A DNA stretch of 64,000 nt from an uncultured Acidimicrobiia bacterium. GTDB lineage: Bacteria; Actinomycetota; Acidimicrobiia; Spongiisociales; Spongiisociaceae. Both the position numbers and the translations under genes were made by a program. Positions within the stretch are counted from its first letter, which is position 1; each line of letters begins with the position of its first letter. Shown here in pieces: positions 30,801 to 44,044 of this stretch. The notes beneath the pieces are model-generated. The model had not been told where the DNA came from. It worked only from the letters and a program-made list of their open reading frames with translations, and searched no databases. The DNA is taken from the NCBI GenBank assembly GCA_958295745.1, contig OY282370.1, positions 1,669,724 to 1,733,723 on the forward strand, written 5' to 3'.

Positions 30801-31917
30801 CAATGGAGGGCGGGGAATATTCCCCGCCGTAGGTTGGGTTCGAAGCTAAACAGGTGAACGAGGCGGTAGCCGCAATGGAGGGCGGGGAATATTCCCCGCC
30901 GTAGCAACCATCTTTCACCGTCCACCACAAACGCAACATTGCCGCAATGGAGGGCGGGGAATATTCCCCGCCGTAGCATCATGTTGGATGCCAGGGTGCG
31001 CAGGTCCTTGTTGCCGCAATGGAGGGCGGGGAATATTCCCCGCCGTAGCTCGGCCAGATACCAGCCGAACTCCCAAACCGCCGTTACGCCGCAATGGAGG
31101 GCGGGGAATATTCCCCGCCGTAGCTCGGCCAGATACCAGCCGAACTCCCAAACCGCCGTTACGCCGCAATGGAGGGCGGGGAATATTCCCCGCCGTAGCG
31201 TTTCCCGTGGAGGTTGGTGGAGGTCGCTTCTCCGAGCCGCAATGGAGGGCGGGGAATATTCCCCGCCGTAGCAAAAATGGCCACCCGATACCAAACCCGC
31301 ACCAGCGCCGCAATGGAGGGCGGGGAATATTCCCCGCCGTAGCCGGCCGAAGCCGGGTTTCAGACTATTTCGAGTGAGGCCGCAATGGAGGGCGGGGAAT
31401 ATTCCCCGCCGTAGGTTTTTTGGGATGACTATCCCGTCGACAGACAACAGCCGCAATGGAGGGCGGGGAATATTCCCCGCCGTAGGTTCTGAACATTCGC
31501 AAGGGTGCGCGGTGCCTGTCGGCCGCAATGGAGGGCGGGGAATATTCCCCGCCGTAGCGCTTGCGGGGCGGGATCATACTGCTATAGTAATAAGGCCGCA
31601 ATGGAGGGCGGGGAATATTCCCCGCCGTAGATCCGTAACCCCACCAGCGCTCACCTCGGGGATTCAGCCGCAATGGAGGGCGGGGAATATTCCCCGCCGT
31701 AGCCCACAAGGATCAGCTGGACAACCTATAGTCCTTGGCCGCAATGGAGGGCGGGGAATATTCCCCGCCGTAGGCGGCGCGTTCGCCACCGGTGTCTGAT
31801 CAGTCTGGTGCCGCAATGGAGGGCGGGGAATATTCCCCGCCGTAGGTCGTTTCTTGGCTGGTCGTGGCATGCCAGCCCGTGGCCGCAATGGAGGGCGGGG
31901 AATATTCCCCGCCGTAG
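27894..31917 (-). CRISPR. Type I-G CRISPR array, 56 repeats and 55 spacers
   Basis: 36-bp repeats on the plus strand begin GCCGCAATGGAG, contain the 20-bp perfect palindrome GGCGGGGAATATTCCCCGCC and end GTAG. Spacers are 35-40 bp, mostly 36 or 37. All repeats are identical except the leftmost (27894-27929). That one has a changed stem (AGGGGCG/CGCCCCT) with paired changes on both arms that keep the hairpin. A degenerate repeat marks the leader-distal end, so the leader is on the right next to cas2 and transcription runs leftward with the cas genes. Read that way, the hairpin is followed by the 12-nt tail CTCCATTGCGGC, the presumed crRNA 5' handle region. One 39-bp spacer occurs twice in succession (31049-31087, 31124-31162). 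Confidence 0.97.
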
Positions 31918-32090
31918 GGCTCGCACTAGAGGCTAGTCCTGACCTGGGGTTTGGTCGAGGGTTGCGAGCGGTGCGTGTGAGGAGGTCCGCGTGGGAGAAT
32001 ATTCAGTTGTCAAAGAGCCTGGAACCTGTTGTGCCAGAACGGTTCGAGCGCTCATCGGGTTCGTTGGAGGCATTATACCTCTCGCATTCC
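31918..32090 (-). promoter_or_regulatory. CRISPR leader
   Basis: The 173-bp gap between the newest repeat and the end of cas2. It holds a perfect TATAAT on the minus strand at 32077-32072, about 155 bp before the first repeat, which would start the pre-crRNA in the leader. No good -35 is visible. Confidence 0.7.
32072..32077 (-). promoter_or_regulatory. Putative -10 box of the pre-crRNA promoter
   Basis: TATAAT read on the minus strand; the expected -35 position (GATCAT) is poor. Confidence 0.5.
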
Positions 32091-32387
32091 TCAGATGATC
32101 ACTGGACCGGTGCTGGGAAGCCGGTTCGTCACGCCCATGAACGAGAAGCATCGGCTGCCGCGTTCTTCGGGAGCGCCGAGGTCTACTATAGCGATCGAGT
32201 CGAGGCCGTGATGGATTACCTCTCCGAGGTCAGTTCGCATCGCCAGCAGTTCTATTGTGTCAAGATCACATATGAATACGCTGTATTGCAGGGACCAGCC
32301 GTAGCCTTTCATTGTTTTATGGACCCGCCTCAAACGTTTGTCTTCTCGGATGTCGTAGGCCACCAGATATCTCCTGCGCCGAGCCAT
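32091..32387 (-). CDS. cas2: CRISPR-associated endonuclease Cas2
   Basis: 98 residues with the ferredoxin-like Cas2 fold. The first strand is RRRRYLVAYDIREDKRLRRV, with the metal-binding Asp in YDI, followed by VHKTMKGYGWSLQYSVFICDL. It dimerises with Cas1 to integrate spacers. It starts 4 nt after the cas4-cas1 stop and is the last gene of the operon before the leader. Confidence 0.95.
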   Translation of the reverse strand: MARRRRYLVAYDIREDKRLRRVHKTMKGYGWSLQYSVFICDLDTIELLAMRTDLGEVIHHGLDSIAIVDLGAPEERGSRCFSFMGVTNRLPSTGPVII

Positions 32388-32391
32388 CCCA

Positions 32392-34027
32392 CTATCTCGT
32401 CATGAAAGGAACATATTCGGGTATCTCACCTAAGAGGTAGGCACCCAGCATGCGGGCCTGAACTTCTAGCACGCGCCGGTAGGTGATCCTATACCCATAG
32501 GTAGGATGAGTGACTTCGTGATCGAGGCGCCGTTCGTAGGCGGCGAGAAATGAGCGTCTGGCTTGTTGGTTGAGTGCCACACCCTGCGCCCTCACTATGA
32601 AACCGTTTGGGCGAACCTCACCGTTGTTGATCACGTTGACGACCACCGAGTCGGCTATGAGGGGGCGGAACTCCTCTGCAAGGTCCAGGGCTAGAGCCGG
32701 TCGTCCGAATCGAGGTCTGTGGTAGAGACCGATATAGGGGTCGAAGCCAACCCCGTGCACCGTGGCTGTGAGATCTTTGACTAGCAGGGAATAAGCATAG
32801 GAGAGCAGGCAGTTTACGGGATCTTTTGGGGGCCTACGGTTGCGGCCGTTGACGTCGAAGGTGCCGAGATCGTCGTTTTTGAGCATCCCTGCGAAGCGAG
32901 CGAAGTAGAGGCGGGCCGCGGTGCCTTCGATTCCCAGCAGCGACTCTGTCGACTCGGCTTCGACCGCCTGGTCGGCCAGTTTCTTGAGTTGAGGGAGCAC
33001 GGGGCCGGTGTCGACTCGCGAATTCCGTCTCAGGAAGGTACGGCAGTTGCGGATCTTGCCTTCGACAAGACGCCGCGCCACCGGCAGTCCTGCCTGAGCG
33101 GCGATCCCGACCTGTCGTCTGCGTAGCTCCACATGCTTTGAGGGGAGGCCGTGGGCGATGCCTTGAAACCATCCTCCGTATGAGAACCAGCAAATCGGAA
33201 CCTCTCGGCTGAACATCGCCCGCATTAGTTGCGAAGATAACTGGACATTTCCGATGACGCTGATTTGGGACACATCAATGGCGCGGACCTGTTGGATTTC
33301 CTTGTTGTGATAGGTAACTCTTACTCGACCACCCCTGATCCCAATCTTTGCCCCCTGCTCACTGACATACAGAGGCCGGGCGGCAGAATCTCTAGGGGTG
33401 AGGCGACGAGGTCTTTTATCGGATCTGCGGGTGTGGAGGTTGGTCTCGTCAGGAAGGCAGATGCCCACCAGGGAACATCGCGGACACTTCGGGCTGTCGA
33501 TGAGAGGCGGCGGCGGATCAGCCGCCGCGGCGACCGGGCGTATCGCTTCTATGAGTCCGAGAGTCTTAGCAACGAGTTCTTTGTCGAATTCAATAGTCAC
33601 TCGCTGGCGCGTCTTCGCGAAGTAAATCTGACCCTCTGTGCACTCGTATCCGTTGTCTTGGAGGATGAGGCCTATTGCGCAGAGCTGCACCAGTTCCGGT
33701 GACCAAGCGGGGCCGTGTGAAGGCGGACGCCCTCGCTTTACCTCAACGGGAATGACAGAGCCGTCGTCGGAGCCTTTGATGATGTCGGCCTTAGTGATCA
33801 GCCCGAGCCGAGCCGATCCCAGGTTTACCGACCGGGCGATTCGTACCGGTTCGTCCTCGGTAGCGTCGCCGATCCGCCCGCCGCCTAGATCCACTCGGCG
33901 ATGGACATAACGTCCTTCCACCGTGTCGGGGTTGTCTTCGAAGCGAGCCTGCACCCACTCGAGATAGAACAAGCGCGGGCAGTACTCGAACTCGTTGACC
34001 ATCCGGACCGGTATGAGTTTCGGTACT

Positions 34028-34035
<8 letters not shown>
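32392..34035 (-). CDS. cas4-cas1: Cas4-Cas1 fusion protein
   Basis: 547 residues. Residues 1 to about 205 are Cas4, a RecB-like nuclease with an iron-sulfur cluster: C19 in NEFEYCPRLFYLEW and the three-cysteine cluster CPRCSLVGIC near 185-195, with the nuclease motif VIPVEVKRG. From about 218 on is Cas1: RPLYVSEQGAKIGIRGGRV, the catalytic Glu in LLGIEGTAARLYF, and the His and Asp in VHGVGFDPYIGLYHRPRFGR ... LALDLAEE. Such fusions are a hallmark of type I-G (I-U) systems and select protospacers by PAM. It overlaps the upstream cas8-like gene by 8 nt. Confidence 0.95.
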
Positions 34036-39361
<5,326 letters not shown>

Positions 39362-39363
39362 CG

Positions 39364-40584
39364 TTACTCCGAAGGTTGCTGAGCGGCCGACACCTCGCGG
39401 CTCCGCTTGATCAGATCGAGCAGTTTTGGTGCGGGTTGCAGTCTCGTCTCCCCCGTTGCCCATCCGATCCCCTGCTCATCTGCGTGAGCCGCGGCCTGAT
39501 CGAGCAGGGCTTTGGCCGCCGATCTGTCGATGTCCACCGTCTCGGCCGGTGATCCGTTCCGCCCGACCAGCTCGACGCGAGGAGCATGTTCGGGGATCAG
39601 TAAGCATCGTGAACGGAGGTCGAAGTCCATCTCGTGTTGGTAAGCGATCGAGGCAACACCGAGGGCCGCCACCGCGGTGCGGGCCGCGGTCTCGGCCTCA
39701 CGGCTGTGGCCGGGGAACCGTAGGCGGCGCAGGGCGGCCAGCGAGATCACGATGGTCTGGACAGCTTGGGAGATGGTTACCCCGCCTGCCATCGCGTCGA
39801 TGGAAGGGGCGACGTTGCCGTGGTTGATCTCCGAAGGTCTGCCGTCTCCCTTGACCTTGGGCTTGCTTTTCTGTGTAAGGGCTTCCGAAGCGTCGAGCGT
39901 CCACACCTGGTCGGGATCGTTGTGGGCGTATATCTGTCTTCCTGCCGCTTCCCGTTCGATCTGCAGCGGGTCGAGCCGGCTTCCCACTTTCCTGCCGATC
40001 TTGGCGTCGAGGCCCACGATTTCGGACACGTAGGCGCGCTGGAACTTCGAACCGAGGCCCCCCTTTGGCCCGGTGGAGTCCCACATTCCGAACAGCAGGC
40101 CCGTGGGGGAGTAGTGGAAGAGAGCGGTGGCGTTGCGCGGTTGGGCGTTGGTGATCGCACGTCCGATGTCGGAGAGACGGAAGAGGGTGCCGTCGAGCAG
40201 GCTGTCTCGGAAGATGGCGTCGGCCAGCCGGTGGGGTGCCTCCAAGACGGTCAGCCTGCCGACGTCCGCCACATCGTCGTCGATCGTGAAATCGACGTAG
40301 GGGACCGGGAACTCGAGATCTCCCAGCTCACAACCTTCCAGCAGGGCCAGCTCGGCCCGGTTGGCCTGCGACGCCACCGAGTCCAAGAGAACGACCTCCG
40401 ACACCTTGTCGCCGAGCTGTCGTTCCTCGGTGGCGTATTTGTGGTCGCCTCTGGAGACGGCGTAGGTAGGCGGGAACACCTTGTCGCCCGGGCCGCCAGC
40501 CGGTTGCAGCGTGGTCTTCGATCTCAGGGCTACCGCCTGTCCCGCGACGGCGTCCCTGAGCTTCTCGAATGTGAGTTCCGACAT
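39364..40584 (-). CDS. csb1: Csb1 (Cas7 backbone subunit of type I-G)
   Basis: 406 residues of the GSU0053/Csb1 family, the subunit that coats the spacer part of the crRNA. Recognisable segments are LRSKTTLQPAGGPGDKVFPPTY, the LLDSVASQANRAELALL motif, TVLEAPHRLADAIFRDS, and FHYSPTGLLFGMWDSTGPKG. The start ATG has a GGAGG 11 nt upstream. It is the first recognised cas gene of the operon, 105 nt after a small ORF that shares the promoter. Confidence 0.95.
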   Translation of the reverse strand: MSELTFEKLRDAVAGQAVALRSKTTLQPAGGPGDKVFPPTYAVSRGDHKYATEERQLGDKVSEVVLLDSVASQANRAELALLEGCELGDLEFPVPYVDFTIDDDVADVGRLTVLEAPHRLADAIFRDSLLDGTLFRLSDIGRAITNAQPRNATALFHYSPTGLLFGMWDSTGPKGGLGSKFQRAYVSEIVGLDAKIGRKVGSRLDPLQIEREAAGRQIYAHNDPDQVWTLDASEALTQKSKPKVKGDGRPSEINHGNVAPSIDAMAGGVTISQAVQTIVISLAALRRLRFPGHSREAETAARTAVAALGVASIAYQHEMDFDLRSRCLLIPEHAPRVELVGRNGSPAETVDIDRSAAKALLDQAAAHADEQGIGWATGETRLQPAPKLLDLIKRSREVSAAQQPSE

Positions 40585-40689
40585 AACTTTCGATTCCTCC
40601 CTTCGCGTCCATAGGTTATGGCGCGCAAGTCTTGTTTCAACATTATGGTTTCTTGGTGTGACAACTTATGTTACCTGGGGTTTTGACAG

Positions 40690-40893
40690 CTACAGGGGTG
40701 GACCCCGAGGGCTTGGGGTTCGGGTAGATATCATCTTTCTTCTCCGATCGGTCCGATCGGGGTAGCAGGTGGGGCAGGGGGGTAGGTCGGATATTCCCCA
40801 TGACCAGTCGTCGTCCTCTTCCTTGTGCTTCCTCCATGCCCAGTATTCGTGTTGCAGCCCCCCGGAGCTGATATTTCGCGGGATGAATCCCAT
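40690..40893 (-). CDS. 67-residue small protein at the head of the cas operon
   Basis: The frame starts at ATG 40893 with a near-perfect ribosome binding site (AAAGGAGGCGAAA then ATG) and ends at TAG 40690. It lies between the cas promoter and csb1, on the same strand. The product is rich in Trp, Asp, Arg and Pro, with HEYWAWRKHKEEDDDW in the middle and one CPTC pair; it has no signal or membrane segment. I recognise no family. It could be a small Cascade subunit, a regulator, an accessory toxin or antitoxin, or a leader peptide. The strong start is the main support. Confidence 0.55.
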   Translation of the reverse strand: MGFIPRNISSGGLQHEYWAWRKHKEEDDDWSWGISDLPPCPTCYPDRTDRRRKMISTRTPSPRGPPL

Positions 40894-40930
40894 TTTCGCC
40901 TCCTTTAACCGTAAATCGTGAGGACATCAT

Positions 40931-40936
40931 ATCATA
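40931..40936 (-). promoter_or_regulatory. Putative -10 box of the cas operon
   Basis: TATGAT on the minus strand in a locally AT-rich segment, about 38 nt before the ATG of the small ORF. A second TATGAT overlaps it (40931-40926). Confidence 0.5.
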
Positions 40937-40942
40937 AAATTT

Positions 40943-40965
40943 ATCATTGCGCAACACGCTGTCAA
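40943..40965 (-). promoter_or_regulatory. Pseudo-protospacer overlapping the cas promoter
   Basis: Read on the minus strand it starts TTGACAGCGTGTTGCGCAA then TGAT, and is preceded by TTA (40968-40966). It matches the pseudo-spacer at 41025-41003 at 20 of 23 positions, with mismatches at 6, 15 and 20. The TTA fits the 5'-TTN PAM known for the I-U/I-G system of Geobacter. TTGACA itself could be a -35 element. Confidence 0.55.
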
Positions 40966-41025
40966 TAAAGGGGTGTGGTCTAGGGGATCCAACGACGCTT
41001 AGATCGTTGCCCAACACGCGGTCAA
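40946..41025. repeat. Two imperfect 19-23 bp direct repeats in the cas promoter region
   Basis: Copies read on the minus strand at 41025-41003 (TTGACCGCGTGTTGGGCAA...) and 40965-40943 (TTGACAGCGTGTTGCGCAA...), 60 bp apart. They are either pseudo-spacer and target, or a repeated operator with a -35-like end. Confidence 0.8.
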
Positions 41026-41051
41026 GCCGCAATGGAGCCCAGACCACACCC
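40971..41051 (-). ncRNA. Candidate crRNA-like regulatory RNA (CreR-type) of the cas operon
   Basis: On the minus strand the 12 nt CTCCATTGCGGC (41037-41026) are identical to the part of the array repeat that follows the hairpin, i.e. the presumed crRNA handle. It is followed at once by a pseudo-spacer beginning TTGACCGCGTGTTGGGCAA, which matches the cas promoter at 40965-40943. The seed positions 1-5, 7 and 8 match perfectly, and position 6, which is flipped out in type I crRNAs, is a mismatch. The unit is enclosed by an 11-bp inverted repeat (GGGTGTGGTCT at 41051-41041, AGACCACACCC at 40981-40971), and a smaller hairpin (CAACGA/TCGTTG) lies at 41009-40990. The repeat's own hairpin is not preserved. 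The RNA and its limits are inferred. Confidence 0.5.
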
Positions 41052-41202
41052 TAGAGCAGGCTACCACAGAGTCGGGACGGTTCAGAACCCGGTACGATTC
41101 AGTAGATGCTCAGGACAGTAGGGCAGACTCGGTGTGGCAAGATCGGGGCGCTCATGAGGTTTTCGCGATTCTTCACGAGGAACGCTTGCCCGAGGGTGGG
41201 CC

Positions 41203-41757
41203 GTGGCTGAGGAGTTCCGGTCGCTGGCCGGGCAGCTCTTGGCGGCGGCGCCGGGGATGCTCGATCCGAACTTCGCCCGGACGGTGGTGCTCATGATGGA
41301 CCACACACCCGAAGGGGCGGTGGGGTTGGTTCTCAACCGGCCCACGGAGGCCGATCTGCTGGACCATCTGCCCGGATGGTGGGGGGCGGCGGTCAACCCA
41401 CGGGTGGTGTTCGTTGGCGGTCCGGTCGGAGGGGGAGGGGGCATCGGTCTGGCCAGGGGGGTCGGCTCCACGCCTCTGGAAGGATGGTCGGACGTCCTGG
41501 GGATCCAGGCCGTGGACCTCGAATACGAACCGGGTCCGGACACCGGACTCGAAGCGCGTATCTTCGCCGGGTACAGCGGGTGGGGCCCCGGACAGCTCGA
41601 ATCCGAGCTGGACTCCCACGGCTGGTTGATCATCGAGGGGCAGGTGGAGGACATCTTCACTCCCAATCCGGAGCGCCTGTGGGAAGAGGTGCTCAGCCGG
41701 GCCGGTGGGCGCTACGCCTGGCTCGCCACCTATCCGGTCGATCCCCGCCTGAACTGA
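41203..41757 (+). CDS. YqgE/AlgH family protein (UPF0301)
   Basis: 184 residues from GTG 41203. It shows the family pattern: GQLLAAAPGMLDPNFARTVVLMMDHTPEGAVGLVLNRPTE, VFVGGPVGGGG, RIFAGYSGWGPGQLESEL and a C-terminal GRYAWLATYPVDPRLN. The biochemical function of the family is unsettled. It is divergent from the cas operon, with the regulatory region between them. Confidence 0.9.
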   Translation: MAEEFRSLAGQLLAAAPGMLDPNFARTVVLMMDHTPEGAVGLVLNRPTEADLLDHLPGWWGAAVNPRVVFVGGPVGGGGGIGLARGVGSTPLEGWSDVLGIQAVDLEYEPGPDTGLEARIFAGYSGWGPGQLESELDSHGWLIIEGQVEDIFTPNPERLWEEVLSRAGGRYAWLATYPVDPRLN

Positions 41758-42011
41758 CCATCGCCCCGCAACCGACCGTAGCCCGGGCGTTTTCGCCGGG
41801 TCATGACACCCGCAAGGCCGCGCAAGCCGTTCGATCGAGGTATGCCCGTGTGCCGTTTCTCGGCCCGGCGCCGACTCGGTTCCTTACCGTCTATGCCCGC
41901 TCGAATCCCATCGAGCGGGGAACCCGGGAACCGAACCCGCCTCCCGCAACGTCTCACGGCATATGAGCGGTTGACAGCCGCTGAGGAGACGTTTTTCGGG
42001 AGGTGAAGCAC

Positions 42012-43886
42012 ATGGATGCGACCAGAACCTGGACATCGAGGATCATGGGCGGCGCCCTTGTTGCGCGAGGCGGGAAGCAGGCCGCCGTCCGCGCCGCCTT
42101 GGGGATGTTGCTGTTGCTCGGCCTGGCGGCCTGTGGAGAAAGATCGGTTTCTCTGTATGAGGCTGATACGACGGCGGCCGTCCATACACGGGCGCCGGCC
42201 ACGACATACGACGCCGCGGCATCCGCCATCGCGCTCAGCGGACCCTCCCCGGACAGACTGCCGGCCACGACGACGACGGCGCCGGCCACGACGACGATGA
42301 TCCAAGCCGCTGCTGCAACGACCATGGCCTACGCGCCGGCGGACCGCGCAGCGGAGGAGCAGGCCGCCGTGCGTGCAGCGGAGGAGCAGGCCGCCATGGC
42401 GGCTTTGGAGGTGGCGGAGGTACAGCTCGCCCCGCCGCCCCCGTCGCAGCCGTCGGCCACCAATTTCCAGGACTACGTACAGTCCAGGTTCGTGCCGACC
42501 GCGGAGGACAATGTCTCCACGTTCAGCCTGGACACCGACCGCACCTCGTTCCAATTGGCCCTCAACTGGGCGAGATACGGTTACGAGGTGGATCCCGACT
42601 CGGTGAGGGCCGAGGAATGGATCAACGCCTTCGACTACGGCTACGAATACCCGATCCACGCCGACAGTTTCGCCGTATCCACGGACGTGGTCAGGCATCC
42701 GCTGGACTCCGGCAAGCACCTGGTCCGCATCGGGTTCCAGGCGCCGGATCTGGTGGACGACCGCCCTCTCAACGTGACTCTCGTCTTGGACGCCTCCGGT
42801 TCGATGAGCGACGGCAACCGGGTTGACATCGCCCGGGAGGCCGCCGAGGCGATCAGACGAAGCCTTCGGCCCCAGGACCGCATCGCGGTCGTCCACTTCA
42901 CCACAGATGTCATACACGACTACACGGTGGAGCACCGGAGTCCGGATGACGAACGGGTGAGGTGGTCGATCGAACGGCTCGCCCCGCACGACAGCACCAA
43001 CGTGCAGGCCGGCCTGAACCCCGGGGTGCGCCTCGCCGACCGTGCCAGGATCGAGCGCCCCGACGCCTACAACTACATAATCCTGATGTCCGACGGGGTG
43101 GCCAACGTGGACGCCACCGATCCGTTCGCCATCCTGGAAACGGCCCGCGACCCGGATTCCGGCAACCCGCTGCGCCTGATCACGATCGGGGTCGGGATAA
43201 GCAACTACAACGACTATCTGCTGGAGCAGCTCGCCCAGTACGGAAACGGTTGGTACCGCTACCTGAACGACATCCCCCAGGCCAGGGCCACCTTCAGCCG
43301 CGGCAGCTGGCTGGCCTTGTCGATCCCGTTCGCAGACCAGACCAGGGCGCAGGTGACCTGGAACGACCGGGTGGTGGAGTCCTGGCGGATGATCGGCTAC
43401 GAGAACCGGATCACCTCCGACGAGTCCTTCACGCAGGACCGAAAGGAATTCGCCGAGATACCGGTGGGGGCGGCCACCACCGTCTTCTACGAGCTGCGGC
43501 TGCGCGACGCCGTGCAGAGGCAACCCGCCGGGACGGTGGATCTGGGCGATGTGAACCTGAGATGGGTTTCTCCGGTGAGCGGGTTGTCCAACCGGCAGTC
43601 GGCCGATCTGATCTCCGGGCTGGACGCCGAGATGTATGACGCAGAGGCTCTAATGCAGTTCGGGGCGGTGGTGGCCCTGTCTTCGGACCGGTACAGCAGC
43701 CTGCCCTACGTCGATGCCGACGACGGCCGGGTAGGCGCCGAGATGCGGGCGTTGTCGGATTGGCTGCGCCCCCTGGGTCGGCATCTGGGTGATCGGTCTT
43801 CCTACCAGGACTTTTCGTTTCTGTTGGATCACCTCACGGCCGGACTCCCCGTCGGAGCCTCCACAGGGTCGGGCTACAGCCGGTAG
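42012..43886 (+). CDS. YfbK-like von Willebrand factor A lipoprotein
   Basis: 624 residues from ATG 42012, with a GGGAGG ribosome binding site 8 nt upstream. A lipoprotein signal (AALGMLLLLGLAAC) is followed by a Thr/Ala-rich linker containing TTTTAPATTT. Next comes the YfbK N-terminal domain (STFSLDTDRTSFQLALNW) and a VWA domain with an intact MIDAS: DASGSMS, a Thr in DSTNVQAGL, and the Asp in ILMSDGVAN. A DUF3520-like C-terminus follows. It is probably an outer-face protein that binds a partner through a metal ion; the role is unknown. The next gene is 158 nt away. Confidence 0.85.
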   Translation: MDATRTWTSRIMGGALVARGGKQAAVRAALGMLLLLGLAACGERSVSLYEADTTAAVHTRAPATTYDAAASAIALSGPSPDRLPATTTTAPATTTMIQAAAATTMAYAPADRAAEEQAAVRAAEEQAAMAALEVAEVQLAPPPPSQPSATNFQDYVQSRFVPTAEDNVSTFSLDTDRTSFQLALNWARYGYEVDPDSVRAEEWINAFDYGYEYPIHADSFAVSTDVVRHPLDSGKHLVRIGFQAPDLVDDRPLNVTLVLDASGSMSDGNRVDIAREAAEAIRRSLRPQDRIAVVHFTTDVIHDYTVEHRSPDDERVRWSIERLAPHDSTNVQAGLNPGVRLADRARIERPDAYNYIILMSDGVANVDATDPFAILETARDPDSGNPLRLITIGVGISNYNDYLLEQLAQYGNGWYRYLNDIPQARATFSRGSWLALSIPFADQTRAQVTWNDRVVESWRMIGYENRITSDESFTQDRKEFAEIPVGAATTVFYELRLRDAVQRQPAGTVDLGDVNLRWVSPVSGLSNRQSADLISGLDAEMYDAEALMQFGAVVALSSDRYSSLPYVDADDGRVGAEMRALSDWLRPLGRHLGDRSSYQDFSFLLDHLTAGLPVGASTGSGYSR

Positions 43887-44031
43887 GTCGGTTCGCCCAA
43901 GCCGCCGCCGCTGCTGGGGCGGAAGCAGGCCCGTCGTGCACGATCTCCCTCCGGTGCGCGGCGGGTCTGCCCGCGCACCGCCTTCCTGCCTCTGCCCCCC
44001 GCCCGCCTATGCATAGGAGGCTTTCATCTCC

Positions 44032-44037
44032 TATCGT
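44032..44037 (+). promoter_or_regulatory. Putative -10 box of a leaderless transcript (methyltransferase)
   Basis: TATCGT ends 7 nt before the GTG at 44045. Confidence 0.4.
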
Positions 44038-44044
44038 ATCCCCC

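Noticed and set aside
27894-31917. Many long frames across the CRISPR array encoding repeated YGGEYSPPSIAA-like or RRGIFPALHCG-like peptides
   Set aside because: They are translations of the 36-bp repeats in successive frames on both strands; no start sites or protein-like spacers support them.
40643-41047. 134-codon minus-strand frame covering the cas promoter region
   Set aside because: It would start inside the inverted repeat and has no ribosome binding site; the 67-codon frame with AAAGGAGG is the better gene.
42003-42011. GTG 42003 as the start of the VWA lipoprotein
   Set aside because: It overlaps the GGGAGG ribosome binding site, which is correctly spaced for ATG 42012.
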